Origin: Morella rubra
Lineage: Eukaryota; Streptophyta; Magnoliopsida; Fagales; Myricaceae
Direction: 5' to 3'
Assembly: GCA_003952965.2 (NCBI GenBank)
Contig: CM025851.1
Span: forward strand, 21,060,730 to 21,124,729
Length of the DNA: 64,000 nucleotides
The position numbers and the translations under genes are program-made. Each line of letters starts with the position of its first letter. The stretch's first letter is position 1. The notes under the pieces were generated by a model. The model did no database searches and had not been told where the DNA came from. It saw nothing but the letters and a program-made list of their open reading frames with translations. Shown here in pieces: positions 24,281 through 36,776 of the stretch.

Positions 24281-24814
24281 ATGACGATTCAGACAATTAA
24301 CTTGATTTTCGTTGCGCTTTCACTACTCGCTCTGGATGCCCATGCGGACCACTCCCAGGTTGCTCCAACCAGCTCCAACAACATCCACCCGGGCCTATCG
24401 GATCATGATGTTATAACCTTGAGCATTGGCGAGGTTCGAAGGGTTAGAGACTTCGTACAATTAGTCTCAATATTTAGCAGTACCATGACGACGATTAATT
24501 CCCCAGAAAGGGTTGACCTACATAATTGCCTGGGAGGTTTAAGTTACAGCTTAAGCAATGTTGCTACATCATTTCACAGGCTGAGAGCCCCTGCGAACAT
24601 GAAGACACGGGCACAGGATGTCAATTCCTTGAAAGAAATGGTGGGTCACATCGAAAGGCTCGATAACTTCTGCAACGATGCGTTAAATGGTGTTGACAGT
24701 CTCATCGTGCAGATGCTTGAGAAGAAATTAGAAGACCTTTCCACGCTCGCATACAATGCCGCATCTCGTATATCTCGCGATACCCATTTGCCATCTGATC
24801 CGGCATTTAATTGA
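24281..24814 (+). CDS. Small secreted PMEI/invertase-inhibitor-like protein
   Basis: A single-exon frame of 177 residues begins with a signal peptide (TINLIFVALSLLALDA, cleavage probably near residue 22). The mature part is helical. DLHNCLGGLSYSLSNVATSF (Cys83) and HIERLDNFCNDALNGVDSL (Cys131) resemble the second disulfide pair of the four-helix bundle in plant pectin methylesterase and invertase inhibitors. Such proteins act in the cell wall, blocking pectin demethylation or sucrose hydrolysis. The usual first cysteine pair (N-terminal alpha-hairpin) is missing and the protein is shorter than the ~200 residues typical of the family. It may therefore be a diverged or reduced member, or a gene with no inhibitory role. 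Downstream of KCS10 in the same direction, no functional link is evident. Family assignment rests on pattern reading and is moderate. Confidence 0.6.
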   Translation: MTIQTINLIFVALSLLALDAHADHSQVAPTSSNNIHPGLSDHDVITLSIGEVRRVRDFVQLVSIFSSTMTTINSPERVDLHNCLGGLSYSLSNVATSFHRLRAPANMKTRAQDVNSLKEMVGHIERLDNFCNDALNGVDSLIVQMLEKKLEDLSTLAYNAASRISRDTHLPSDPAFN

Positions 24815-25032
24815 AAGGAAACATTATCCGAAGAAAAGCAACACAAGATGAAAAAGATTACTACAACCTTAATATTGTTAGTTTTCCTCGTAAGCTGGAA
24901 CGTCATATTACAATAAATGCCTTAGTACGCCCGTACGTAAGAGCCGTGATATGTATTTAATCAAGATATATATTACAAAAAGTTTAGTTACTGTTAATGT
25001 AATGATAGTACAGCAAAAATAGATAATTAATA

Positions 25033-25640
25033 CACTACAAGAAAATTAACTTTGGGTGTCAAAAAATTGTCACCCAAAGAGGTAATTTTGGGTGTCAAAT
25101 TCGAGTTGTCACCCGATTTGTCACGGTAAGCCCGCCATCAAAGATTTTAGGAGACTGTTTACGTGTTTCCTCATGCAAAAAAGGTCCAGACGAAAGAGTA
25201 AAATGTCTGGACAATTTTCTGTTTTCTTGTCGAATTTGAATTCTGTCACAATTTAGTGATTTCTGTCCGCTGCCATGAAGCATGCGAACCTTTTGTACAA
25301 GGTGACGAACTTGTTGTTCGTCATTGAATATACGTGCGCACGAAACAAAAACCTAGTCCGCACAGAGCTTCATTTTCTGACAAATTCAAATTCTGTCACC
25401 AAAGATGTCATTCACATGCCAATAGAAGTCCTGCAGACGCTCAATAAATTGCAATGTGGGAACGAAAACTTTTGACGAACCAATATCTGTCACCAAATAA
25501 GTAGTTCAAATGTTATATGTTCTATGTGAAATTATAATAAATAAACCGTGGGAACGGGAATAAACCTACACACGGTTTTCACATATTGTCGTGCGCACAT
25601 ATTTCATCAATGATAACCGTGTGGACAGTAATTAATGCAT
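25033..25640 (+). mobile_element. CACTA element end, non-autonomous or truncated
   Basis: It begins CACTACAAGAAAATTAAC at 25033. Repeated GGGTGTCA/TGTCACCC motifs in both orientations follow through about 25130, and TCTGTCAC motifs to about 25500, a typical CACTA subterminal arrangement. No transposase sequence and no opposite terminus are seen, so the right edge is approximate. Confidence 0.7.
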
Positions 25641-25849
25641 CCAGACAATATTTCATTTATATTAATATTTGCGAATTTATTTAATTATAGAATTAAAAAT
25701 AAATTGCACATGATACTCAAAGCATTATATTTAATAGTCATAATAATAAATTTTTTTTACAAATATTTAATCGTCATAATAATAAATAAAATACATAATC
25801 GAAATCAATTAGTCTGAAATAGATAATTGATTAGTGCATAAAAGTGTAC

Positions 25850-27244
25850 TCTGAATGTTACTTCTTCATGTTCATTTGCTAATTAATACATAAGTATAAT
25901 TCGGTCATTGTAATGGTATTTTTCCAACTTGAATATTATTTTACAAAGTGTCTAGTTGTGATTGATTTTTAATGATTTTATTGCATGAAATAAATTAAGA
26001 AGAGTTGAGTTTAATCTTTAGCATAAATAAGGAAGAAAAGCAATCAAATTTTGAATTTCCCTCATCCAAGGCCTAGAAATGGACCTTAATTCGAGTACTG
26101 GGCTTTTTCCAATCCAGCAAGAACACTTAGAAGTCGAATGAATTGATATTGAGTAGTGAGTTTGACAAAATCCTGAATTGGGAGCTGTCCTATTGAGCCT
26201 CCAGTATTCTTACCATATCTCTTTTGTCTAAGATCGTATTTACGCAATTCAAAAAGCATTAAAATGATAACTCAAAGAATACATTTCCGCTAGAATAAAG
26301 CTTTTCAAATTCCAATGTTTACTGGGCAAAATTGGTGCCTTAAAATCTGAAGGATTAAGTGTATGATATTCTTTGAGCAGTCGTTACTTTTATTATCATA
26401 TCTTCCACGTCAGATATCCAATTGATACGAATTAGAATGTGCTTGAAAGCCAACTCAAAGGGCCACATTTTGCGCTATAAATAGAGCTTCTCAAATTCCA
26501 ATGTTTACTAGGAAAAAATGGCCCGAAATTTCAGGAGTAAAATTTGGAACATTGAATGTGCAAATTTGGGATAAGATTTTCTTTCTTTAGGAGGAAGATA
26601 GCTTGCACGAAAAAGGGAAGGCTATTCTGTTCGGAGGAGGCTAGGTTTTGTGATTTTTTTTTTGCTTTTTTCTTTTCTTTCCTTTGGCCAACTTTTGGGA
26701 GGCTGAGTTTCTTAGCTTGAATGGATAGTAAAATCTCTAAGCAAGGCTAGGGATGAACTCGTACTAATAATGGTATTATTATTTGCTTTTGATTCATGTA
26801 ATCGATCTTCACGTTGATGCATCTTTTGCTTATCATTCTAATCTAAGAATTATCTACGAATCAAGATTTAGTCATCCTTCGTTTATAAAATAGTTAACAT
26901 CCACGATTGTGTTTCCTATAAGTTATTATTTTGCTGATTTGATTTTCTATTGCAATATTACCCACAAGTATGTTGTCATCATTAGGTTTATTTTGCTCAA
27001 GTGTAAGAAACCATTCTCTTGGTGTAAGGGAAAAGTGGAGAAACCTCAAGACTTAAAAAGGAGATTGAGGAGCAGACATAGGCAGATTTGCCGAACCACC
27101 TAAAATTAGCACTCCTATATTAATTATTACATATTGGCTATGCTAGAATTGTTGTTACATTGCAAACACATTTTTTTGGTTAAATCGAAAAAGTTTTTAA
27201 AACCCAAGTCGGCCCCCTCTTGGTTGTCTTAATCTAGAATTTCA
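25850..27244 (+). mobile_element. LTR of a Copia fossil (left edge uncertain)
   Basis: The 3' edge is set by CA at 27243-27244, two bases before a tRNA-Met primer site. A TATA-like CTATAAATAG lies near 26475, in the right place for an LTR promoter, and the GCCGAACCACCTAAAA block near 27090 is shared with the other LTRs in the window. The left edge is not proven; TGTTACTTCTTCATG at about 25857 is a candidate start. Confidence 0.6.
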
Positions 27245-27246
27245 AT

Positions 27247-27259
27247 TGGTATCAGAGCC
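27247..27259 (+). other. tRNA-Met primer-binding site
   Basis: TGGTATCAGAGCC is complementary to the 3' end of plant initiator tRNA-Met, the usual primer of Copia reverse transcription. It lies two bases after the LTR end. Confidence 0.9.
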
Positions 27260-27879
27260 CGGTGCTCATTTTTACAAAATTTAAAAATTTTAAATTAGAA
27301 TGACAACTCAAAACTCTCATATTAAAGGTATCTCTACTACTAGATCACCTGCGTTCAATGGAATCGATTTTGCCAATTAGAAGCAAGAATGAAAATATAT
27401 TTTCAATCCACTGATTTCAATTTATGGCTTTGTATTATAAATGGTGCTCATGTACCTACTAAAATCATTGGTGAAGTTACGTCTTTGAAAAATGAAAATG
27501 AGTTTGATGAAAATGACAAAAAGAAAATTTCTTTAGATGCAAGTGCTATGAATATTCTATATTGTGTTTTAGATAGACGTGAATTCAATAGAATATCATC
27601 TTATGTAAATGCTATAGAAATATGGCATGCTCTTGAAATTACGCATGAAGGAACAAATCAAGTTAAGGAATCCAAAATCACTATGCTTGTCCATAGCTAT
27701 GAATTTTCAAAATGAAATCGGATGAGTCTATAGGAGATATGTTTACTCGATCCACTACAATTGTAAACTCCTTGAATGCTCTTGGAAAGAAATTTCCTAA
27801 CTCATTTTTGGTGAGAAAAATCCTCAGGTCATTACCCAATTTGTGAGAAGTAAAAGTGATTGCAATTCAAGAAGCCAAG

Positions 27880-29183
27880 TGTTAGCCCAAGGTTGTTTTT
27901 ACAAACAATCTTCAATTGATTTTGATGATAACAAAGTCTCTAAGTTTTTAAGGACTTTAGATTTTACATTGTCAATCCTTTCTCTTAAAAGGATTTATGT
28001 CAAGTATCAATGTTTCTCTCTTTATAAAATCTCTCTAAGCTACTTGATCTTCATTGTTCTTGTTAAATGATCATCTTTTTATTGTAAATGGTTTTGAGAA
28101 TGATTGAATTGGGATAGTTGTTGTTAAAGAACATTTTTTTTGACTAAGTGTTAAAAGTGTCGACACATTGACTCTAAGTATCGACACATTGAACTAACTC
28201 CCGAGAGCTTGCTTTCCCGGCCATTCAAAATGATTTTTTTGGCTAAGTATGGGAAGTGTCGACACATTGACCCTAAGTGTCGACACATTGAACTAACACC
28301 CGAGAGTTCTTTTCTTGGTCAAAGTTTAATGTGTCAGCACATACCACAAGTGTCGACACATTGTATTATTTTGCAGATATCCTGGAGCGATGCCAACTCA
28401 TCCAAAAAGTTCAAATGTCTCAAATGACCTCCAACGGCACTCAAGCTTTACAAGAAGACCCTTGGTGCCCTAGAAGCTTTAAATAGAAGAAGATGGAGAG
28501 AGAAAAAGAAGTAGTGTGCGCTATTAACTCTTGCCCTAATTTCTAGAGAGAGAAAAAGCTTTCAAGAGAAAGGAAGCTCCACCATCCAAGAAAGCTTGTA
28601 CTCCCACCTGAAAATACTGTAGCTCTTCTTGTGAATCTTGTCTCTTTGCACACCTCAGTACCTCATACTTGTTTATTCAGCTTAAAGAGCTTTTACTAAG
28701 ATTCCTTTGTACCCATTCTTGAAAAACACGTGAGTGTTTGTGAAAAACACTTGTCCTACTTGTTGTGTAGAAGAAATCCTCTAGGTTGTGAGGATTTGAG
28801 AGAGTGAGTTAAAGTGTAAGCTCGAAAAACACTTTGTAAAGGTTCTTAGCACCCGAGAAGCTAAGGTGTACTTACTATTTGGAAAATAGTGAAGGAAGCC
28901 CAAGGAAGTCAATAGCCTTGGGGGTGGACGTAGGCAAGTGTTGGCCGAACCACCTAAAAGTCACGGTGTCATCTCTCTATCCTTATCTCCATTTATTGTT
29001 GATATTATTTGTTGCACTTGTTTGTCTTTTCCTTCATTCTCTATTTTAGTCTTTGATTATATAGATTATTCTCCTGCTCCTTAGATCGGATCCTTAGCAT
29101 ATTGGTTTAAAAAAAAAAGGAGAAAAGTTTTATAAAATCCAATTCACCCCCCCCCCCCTCTCTGGGTTGTTTTTGACCTCTCA
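27880..29183 (+). mobile_element. Solo LTR (family B) inside the Copia gag segment
   Basis: It starts TGTTAGCCCAAGGTTG and ends near GACCTCTCA, with CCAAG at 27875-27879 and again at 29185-29189 as the target-site duplication (one extra base at the right). It contains a ~107-bp internal tandem repeat at about 28150-28370 built round GTGTCGACAC, and the GGCCGAACCACCTAAAA block near 28945. A second copy lies in reverse at 38098-39526. No internal region remains. Confidence 0.85.
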
Positions 29184-29226
29184 CCCAAGGAAGGATCTAA
29201 GCAAGCTACCCCCTTGGACAAACTTA

Positions 29227-29900
29227 AGGGTTGGCAAAAATTCCACTAAAAATCGGAATTTTTTATTCCACTTCCGATTTTGGAAATCCGGTTTCAATTC
29301 CGACATATACTGGAACCGAAACCAAAAGTTATTTTTTACAATTTCTGGAACCAAAATCAGAATTGGAAATTTCGGCGAAATTATTGGAATTTTCAATTCC
29401 TTTTTAAAAAATAAAAAATAAAATAAAAATATTGCCAAAAATAAAGTATAACATATGGAATTTGATTGAATGTTTATTTTAGAATCTAGATTTTGGATGA
29501 ATATTTTACATTTATTGTTATTTTTGATGAATAACTAAAAAATACTGAAAATTTTATTCCAATTTTTTTTTTTAAATAAGGTAAAAATAAAGTATAACAT
29601 ATGGAATTTGCTTGAATGTTTATTTTAGAATCTATATTTTGGATGAATGTTTACATTTATTGTTAATTTATGATGAATAATAGAAGAATCTTCCAAAAAT
29701 TTGGTACAAAAATTATTTTTACTCATTAGGGCCCCAACAAAATATTTTTTAAAAAGCCTATATGCCAAACCGAAAATTTCAGTTTCAATTCTGAAAATTT
29801 CTGTTCCATTCCGGTAAAATATCGGAATGGAGCCGGAATAATAAAATTGCATTTCGGTAAGTACCGGAACCAAATCGAATTTGGCCATTTCGGTACCCAC
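29227..29900. mobile_element. Fold-back MITE with internal tandem repeat
   Basis: The element has inverted arms rich in GGAATT/CCGGAA motifs (for example GGAACCGAAACCAAAA on the left, GGAACCAAATCGAATTTGG on the right). It is flanked by ACTTA at 29222-29226 and 29901-29905. The interior carries a ~147-bp direct repeat (AAAATAAAGTATAACATATG at about 29438 and 29585). It sits in the gag tail of the Copia fossil. The superfamily is probably hAT, not certain. Confidence 0.65.
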
Positions 29901-30614
29901 ACTTAGGCGACTTCCTCAGATCCCTCATGACCCATGAAATCACTATGGGGCCTGGGGGAAGAAGATGAAGAACACAAGAAGAGGAAAATCATTGCTCTCA
30001 ATTCCTCCATTATTGATGAAGAATATGAAGATGAAGAAAAAATCGAGAATGAATATATTGCCTTCATTACTAGAAAGTTCAAAAGCTTCCTAAAAAGAAA
30101 ACATTAAGGAAGGAGGGACTTCAAGGAGATCAAGAAAGATGATCTTAAAGAAGAGAGAAAAAAAAATGCAGTCATATGCTTCAGATGCAAGAAGCCCGAC
30201 CACATAAAGATGGAATGCCCTCTCCTCAAGAACAAGAAACAATTTAAAAAGAGAACAATGAATGTCATTTGAGATGACTCGGACTGTACCTCAACCGAGA
30301 ATGAAGAAGGAGAAGAAGAAGTAGCAAACATGTGCTTCATGGCCATCGACAACGATGAGGTATACTTCACAGATGAAGAGCCAAACCTTCTTACATTGAG
30401 CTAGAAAATATTTTTGAAAACATTCATGATCAATTTCAAAAACTTGGTGTAAAATGATTTACTCAAGGAAAAAGGTTTTGAGTCTTGAAAAAGAAAAGGA
30501 CATCTTGAATGACAAGATTGTCCGCCAAACAAAAATCTTGAAAAATTCACTGAAGGAAAGAAATCTTTTGACCTAATCATAGGTAGCCAAAGATGTATTT
30601 TTGAAAAATGTGGT

Positions 30615-33600
30615 TGTGATGCCCCTCATCTTTTGTGGTGCTTTTATGGTACTTGCTTTAAATATTTTAAGAAAATATGCACTTTGATATTAGTTTTAAT
30701 TTCATTGGTTTCTAAATTCATGATTTTAGCACCTAGATTTACATTTTTGCTTAATTAAATTCCTTATGTGATTTCTTCCCTTAGTTTTTAAATTCTTGCA
30801 TTATTTCATTTAATTCCATGTGATTAAATTATTTAATTGATTTGAGTTTTAGATTAAATTGGATAAATTTTGATTAAGGACGAAATTCATTTTTCATGAT
30901 TAATGTTTTAATTTTAGTTCTTGTTTTAATAAGTATTCTTTACTTTTATTAATGTAATGCTGCTTATTCCACTTGAATTTATTATTTCATGCCATTGATT
31001 TTATTTGAACTTAATTATTTTAAAATGCTTATTTAATTTCATTTAAACTTCAATTGGGCCTAGGGTTGCTAAAGTGTGGACTTGGGCCTATAAATCAAGG
31101 GTGGGCCAAAGCCCATTAGTGAGAGAGGAGCCCAAAAGACTCTCCCAAGCCCACTCAACCACCCCATGCCCTGCCATTATTGTGTAGATTTCAAAATCTT
31201 AACTTTTTGCCATGTGTCCAACACTCTCTTTCCTATGAATAACTACCCAATGAATGCAATTACTTGCTGAGGTTTCTTGTCTCCCTAATTATTAAGTCTC
31301 ATAAATATTTACCATACCCCTAGGAAAAGTAGTTGAATGAGACAAAAGAGGAGATTTAGTATAAAAGCCACAAGTGACTCACGGCAAGCACTTTGTCGTG
31401 AGCCAAGAGAGAGAAAAGGGGGAGAGAAGAGAGAAAAGAGAGAAAAGAAGGAGGAGATCCGAACAAGAGAGGAAAGAGAAAAAGGAGAAGAAAGAAGAAG
31501 AAAAGAGGAGAAAAATGAGAGCTTCCAAACAAGTAGAGGTAAGGGTGTAGTGCACGAGAATTTTGTGGGAAAAAAAATGAGTTTTTGCCATGTTTTGCTT
31601 GCAAAATAGCCACATTGTCTTTGAATAAAAATGTTAGAGCCTTGTATTTTGCTGAGATCTTTCTCATTTATTGGTTGCATGCAGTAGTTTAGTAAAGATA
31701 TTAAACATTCATGCTTAAATGTAGCAATATGCATGAGAAAAATGTTGTAAATGGTACTTGTGTGTGTATTATTATTCTTGCAAAATATGGAATTGGTATT
31801 AGAAGGCCACGGTTAGTGGTTGGAAAGTGGAGTTTTGGAGGCCAATGGGCCACGGGTTGGCCTTCCTCTTTGATATTCTCATTGCATGTAAGTTTGCTTG
31901 AGTGTATGGAGATTTTTACATGCACGTGTTTGAAATTTCTTGACAGAGAGCCATGATGTGAACCAAGTATACATGGATGGATTTTATGGTGGAAATGACA
32001 AGATCAAGGCCAAAGAATGAAGCCAAAAGGGCTTGAGATGAGATTGTAAAGCAATATGGCTATGCATTTTTCTTTAAATGGTTTTGGAAGAAGATTATGA
32101 AGTTGCATGTAATTTTGTTGTTGATGTATGTAAATGTTTGCTGTGATCATATTATTTCAGTTTTGATGATTTAAGTTAATCAAATCTATGGTTTTTGGCA
32201 TAAGAACGTCACATGCATAGAGAAAAATTGGGGTTTTAAGATGAAAACCATTGCTGTCCAAAATGTCCAGATGATTCCCTTGGTTTTTCTGCATGTAAAT
32301 TGATAGTCATGTAGTATGGTCACAGTAGGTCTCAGCAAAAATTTCAGCTCAATCGGAGGTCGGGAAAGGTTGAAAACGCCCCTGGAGGTGTCTAAGGTCA
32401 GTTTCGGCATTTGGCTTAAAATGTTAGGGTAAAAATGACCAAAATGGAAAACTAATTACATGGCTGTGTAGAGCATGAAAAATAGATGAGAGAGCAAAGT
32501 TTGAGTCCAATTAGAGTAGGTTTAGGGTTCAAATCACAAAGCCCGTTTAGCGGCCTAAATGGACTTTAGGCCCGTTAACTCTAAACAAGCCCAGAACACT
32601 TTGAAACTTTAGGGATAGGCCCAATAGGGTCTAAGGAGGCCCAAGAAGCCTCATTTGAAGATTTAGGGCAGATTTAATATTTAATTATAAATTTCATGTT
32701 TAATTCTTTAATTAGTATTATAAAAGGAATAAGTTTATTAATTCTTTATTTAAAGGAAAAAGGTCTATTAATTTGAGACCATATGACACAGAAACTGATT
32801 GAGTATTTTAAAATCAGTTTGCAAATTTAATTTCTGAAAGTTGCATTTTGATTATTCATGCATTGAAATTACAAGTACTTTATTGGTTTATATTTTCAAT
32901 TCATAACATGGGATGATTGGATGTGTACTTTGCACATGAATGGTATTCATGCATTAATTGCATTCACATCATAAGAGGAAAAATAAATGTGAGGAACCCC
33001 CAAGCCTGCGAGGTGATTCTTAAAGAAAGAGTGACGGTACCGGGCACATGCGGAGAGTGCAACCCCCCACTACAAGGAGTGGGTGGGCTCCTTCTAGGCG
33101 CTATAGCATTGATTTTTAAAGGTCTTGGTGTAGGTGGCACGGGACAGTCCCACGAGGAGAGGAGGACACACAACCGACTTTGGGGTGAACGAAGCAGACA
33201 CCAGGAATACCTCAAGGAGCCATATGATGAGCGAATGCATTTCAATTTCATTGCATGCATTCTCTATACTGTTTTGTGACTTGTGTGATTTGAAATCATT
33301 ACACCGATACTATTTATTTCAAAGCATGAGTTATACTTGTAAGAGCATGACCCCTCCCCGACCTTTCTGAGTCAGTAGGACCCACCCCTTTTTATTTTCA
33401 TGTTTGCTTGTTTTCTACTTGAGCTGCAAGATGTACTATTTCGAGATCGATACCTTCCTTGATGCGGGACAGTATGTGGCCATCCTGAAGGTCCGCATTT
33501 GGATCTTCGAGGACTTCCAAGTCATAGTAGAGTATGAGCCCTAGTGGTTCGCGAAGGATTTCCCAACCACCGGCCTTGTCGACCTCGGTTGGGTGGGAGC

Positions 33601-34380
33601 TCCACCCGAACAGACTATTCCCTTTACTTTTCCCCCAGCCCTAAAAGTAGAGGACCCACTGAGCACACCGATCGACGGCGTCATCGACCTCACCTTAGAC
33701 GTCGAGGATGAGGATTAAGTATTAAGGTTCTATTTTAGCACCCCTCTAGTTAGTTATTTTTCCTTTTGTCAACAGTGTTTCAACTGTTTTTGTACTTGAA
33801 ACAGTGTACCATAGGCTAGGTGAGCTTTAAGAAACTCACATTTTTGTAAATTTAGGGCATATTTGTTTGGCTAAAAAATTTAGAATTTGAATTCAACTTT
33901 CTAAACTTATAATCTTAACATTCCTCCTACACGCATACAAATACAACTGAATATTACCTTTTTTAAAAACATCAATACAACTCAATAACTTCTACACGTA
34001 TGCCAAAAAAGCTCAAACATCACCTAAATATTCACATTACTTAAAATCTTTAAATTTTCTCAAAACGAACATGCTCTAAGGCTTATACTTTTTTAGTCCT
34101 CTCGAAGGACCCTCTTTTGTACTAAACCTGTTCATTATAAGGAAATGATGTATTTCTTTATGTTGTTTCAATTTTTCAAAGCTTATTAAACTCATTTAAC
34201 TACGTTTTAATTATTTTTAATTATTAAGTTTCCAACCTAAATCATTATTAAGATTTTTCCTCATTAAAGTGCAATTTATCCCGACCTAGTATTTTGAGCG
34301 ATTTCACCCATTTGTTCGAATTTCTAAACCGACTTACGGCCTTTAAATCTTTCTTTAATGACTTTTATTTTAAACTTGCT
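30615..34380 (+). mobile_element. Gypsy-type LTR block, forward orientation
   Basis: It begins TGTGATGCCCCTCATC, an LTR-like start, and runs to about 34380, where Copia sequence resumes. The part at 33000-33200 (GTGACGGTACCGGGCAC, GGGACAGTCCCACGAGGAGA) and at 33780-33850 (CATAGGCTAGGTGAGCTTTA) matches, in reverse, the block at 34525-37350. These motifs are widespread in long Ty3/Gypsy LTRs. No internal proteins were recognised. It looks like a solo or partial long LTR inserted in the Copia fossil, with a small MITE inside, and is incomplete at its 3' edge. Confidence 0.65.
33850..34078. mobile_element. Small MITE inside the forward Gypsy-type block
   Basis: Ends GGGCATATTTGTTTGG and CAAAACGAACATGCTC form imperfect terminal inverted repeats of a hAT-like type. 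The reversed Gypsy block lacks this stretch at the matching place, which supports an insertion. Confidence 0.55.
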
Positions 34381-35069
34381 TTTATTGGCCAAAGACATGA
34401 AAACATCTATACTATTGATATTGATTCTTGCAATTGCCATGAAAGTTGCTTTATTGTTAACACCAATGATAGTTGGCTATGACATAGAAGACTAGGTCAT
34501 GTTAGCATGGATTTAATTTCTGTTACGCCTTGTGCTAGTACTTACCCTCTCGGCTTGCGTATAAGAATCGCAAGCACACATATCGGGGATTACCACACTA
34601 TAACTCTTAGAATCACCTAATGCCCTCGAAATTTACTTAGCGGAAGACTTGTAATTAAAATAGTTATTTGATAAAAGGAAGGTCATTAAAAATTTAAAGG
34701 TCATTAATCGATTAAGAAACTTGAATGAAAAAGGTAAAATAGCATAAAATATTAAATCGGGATAATAACACTTTATTTAGGAAAATCTTAGTAATGACTT
34801 AGGTTGAAAACAGATTGATATTAAAAATGATTAAAGTAGGATTAAATGAAATAAATAAACTTGTAGAAGTAAACAACCAAGAGAAAAACACATTTTCCTT
34901 TGAATAGAACACGGTTTGATACGAAAGGGGTCTTTTGAGAGGACTACAAAAGAATAGGTCTACGATATACAAAAATGTGAGCTTCCTATACCCCACCTAG
35001 CCTATACGTCTGTGTGTCAAAGGATCAAAAATAGTTTGAAACATTGCCATAAAAAAAACATAAAAGAAA

Positions 35070-35465
35070 GGGTTAAATAGACCTTGCACCCACCAATTGT
35101 GGGGGTCTTGACACTTTGTACCATGATCTATTATTTTTGTCATATTACACTCATCAACTATTGATTTCAAATACTTTGCAGCCTCACTTAAAATTTTCGG
35201 TTAATTTAGATGGAAAATGATTTTTTGTCATGTGAAATGACAATATTGTCCCCATATTTTTTTTACAGTGACCATTTTATAAGGGTAAAATTGTAATTTC
35301 AAGTCCAAAAAATAAATTTTTGTCCAAATTGACAAAAAAATTTAAACAGAGGGTGCAAAATGTCTAAATCAATCGTTGGTGGGTGCAATGTAACAAAAAT
35401 AACAGATCAGTGTGCAAAATGTCAAGACCCCAAAAGTTAGAGGGTGCAAAGTGTATTTAACTCCC
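35070..35465. mobile_element. Fold-back MITE, complete
   Basis: The left arm GGGTTAAATAGACCTTGC... and right arm ...GTGCAAAGTGTATTTAACTCCC are reverse complements over about 95 bp at roughly 75% identity, including GGGGTCTTGACA / TGTCAAGACCCC. The ~200-bp middle is AT-rich. A half copy lies at 3510-3710. Confidence 0.8.
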
Positions 35466-35559
35466 AAAAAAAACAACTAAAGAGTAATTAAACAGACCCT
35501 GCACCTTACTCCTCATCCTCGGTATCACAGTAATACACCACCCTGCTCAATGATAGAAA

Positions 35560-36776
35560 TGTTGGCTTTTGTTCACAATCGATATTTTGAATTTCAATAA
35601 ATATATTAAGTTTACAAAATGGACATCTTCAAAGACAAAGACATTTTTATCAAAGAGCCAAAGACAAGAAGATTGAAGATCAAGAAGATGCAAGGAGCTC
35701 AAAAGTGAAGATTCAAGACCATAGGGTATAACCTTGTAACTCTTAGTTTCACTTTTGACAAGGATTTGAATCACACACTTGCATATTTTTCAAACTGTGC
35801 ATAATCTTCTTATCACATGTTTGACAACCAAAATGCGCTTTAAATGTTTTCAAATCATCCCTATATAAACTCCTAAGCCTTGGTTATACTTTTGGGAAGT
35901 TGGTTTTTGAAATGGGATTTCAAAAATGTAAAAAATGGCTTTTTAATTATAGTGATGAACAATTATAGCGGTCGATCGCTACATGAAGCGGATGATACAA
36001 AATTTGACAGCATTCAAATTTTATGACCGTTGAGCAACGGCTAGTTGAAGCGGTCGACCGGTACAACGGTAAAATTGTCAAATCGACCCCCAACGGCTAG
36101 AAACGGCTAGTTTTTATTTGTGGCCTATATAAAGACCTTCCTATGTCTCAAAACAAGAGAGAACGACCACATATCATTTTACATAGCTTGAGAAATATCT
36201 TAAACCTTCTTATTCATATTTCTCATATCATTCACACAAATTACACTTTCACATCCTTGTCATTGTGTGAATCAAAGAGATAGAGCTTTCCATTTTCATA
36301 TCTACTCTTTGAGAGAGTTTATTCTTGTATCTTCCTATCCAAAAGAGGTGATTCCTTTAGTGAGGTTGTTCACTAAAGAAGAAGCTTAGAGAGGGTATAT
36401 CTCAAGCTTGGTTGGGTTGTGAGTGGTGAGCCCGAAAATCACTTTGGGGTTTGAGTGTTGAGCCCGGGAAAACACTTGTAAGGTTCTCTAGCACCCGGAA
36501 GCTAGAGTGTACACTATTTGGAAGATAGTGAAAAACCTCAAGGCTCGGTAAAGGAGCTTGAGGGGTGGATGTAGGCGGTTTGCCGAACCACCTAAAAATC
36601 ACGTGTTTGCTTCTCTATCCTACTCTTTACATTTAGCACTTATTCTCTTATCGCATCTATATATACTTGTGCTAAATTAGTCTTTACTTTGCAAACACGA
36701 CTTTGGGGGTTAAAAGCGAAAATTTTGGAAACCCAATTCACCTCCCTCTTGGGTTGCCTTAATCCTTGGACTTACA
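35560..36776 (+). mobile_element. Solo LTR (family A), second copy
   Basis: 1,217 bp with TGTTGGCTTTTGTTCAC at the start and GGACTTACA at the end, flanked by the 5-bp target-site duplication AGAAA at 35555-35559 and 36777-36781. It is the same family as the solo LTR at 15553-16782, with an identical layout: CTATATAAAGACC promoter-like motif near 36125 and GCCGAACCACCTAAAA near 36580. Confidence 0.9.

Larger units (their letters stand above)
27245..34524 (+). mobile_element. Ty1/Copia retrotransposon fossil, internal region, heavily interrupted
   Basis: The parts lie in order. The primer-binding site is followed by a gag segment at 27300-27879 with a UBN2-type Copia gag fold region. A gag tail with a CCHC zinc knuckle (CFRCKKPDHIKMEC) lies near 30170-30215. 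A GAG-pre-integrase segment (GQRHENIYTIDID, HRRLGHVSMDLIS) lies at about 34385-34524. The element is split by a solo LTR (27880-29183), a fold-back MITE (29227-29900) and a Gypsy-type LTR block (30615-34380). At 34525 a second Gypsy-type block cuts it off. It is clearly broken, with several breaks besides the insertions, and it is the oldest layer of this nest. No integrase core, reverse transcriptase or RNase H was recognised. Confidence 0.85.

Noticed and set aside
31309-31734. Long minus-strand frame in the forward Gypsy-type block
   Set aside because: It lies in a purine-rich tract, so the translation is a low-complexity Ser/Phe/Leu string; overlapping frames are equally open.
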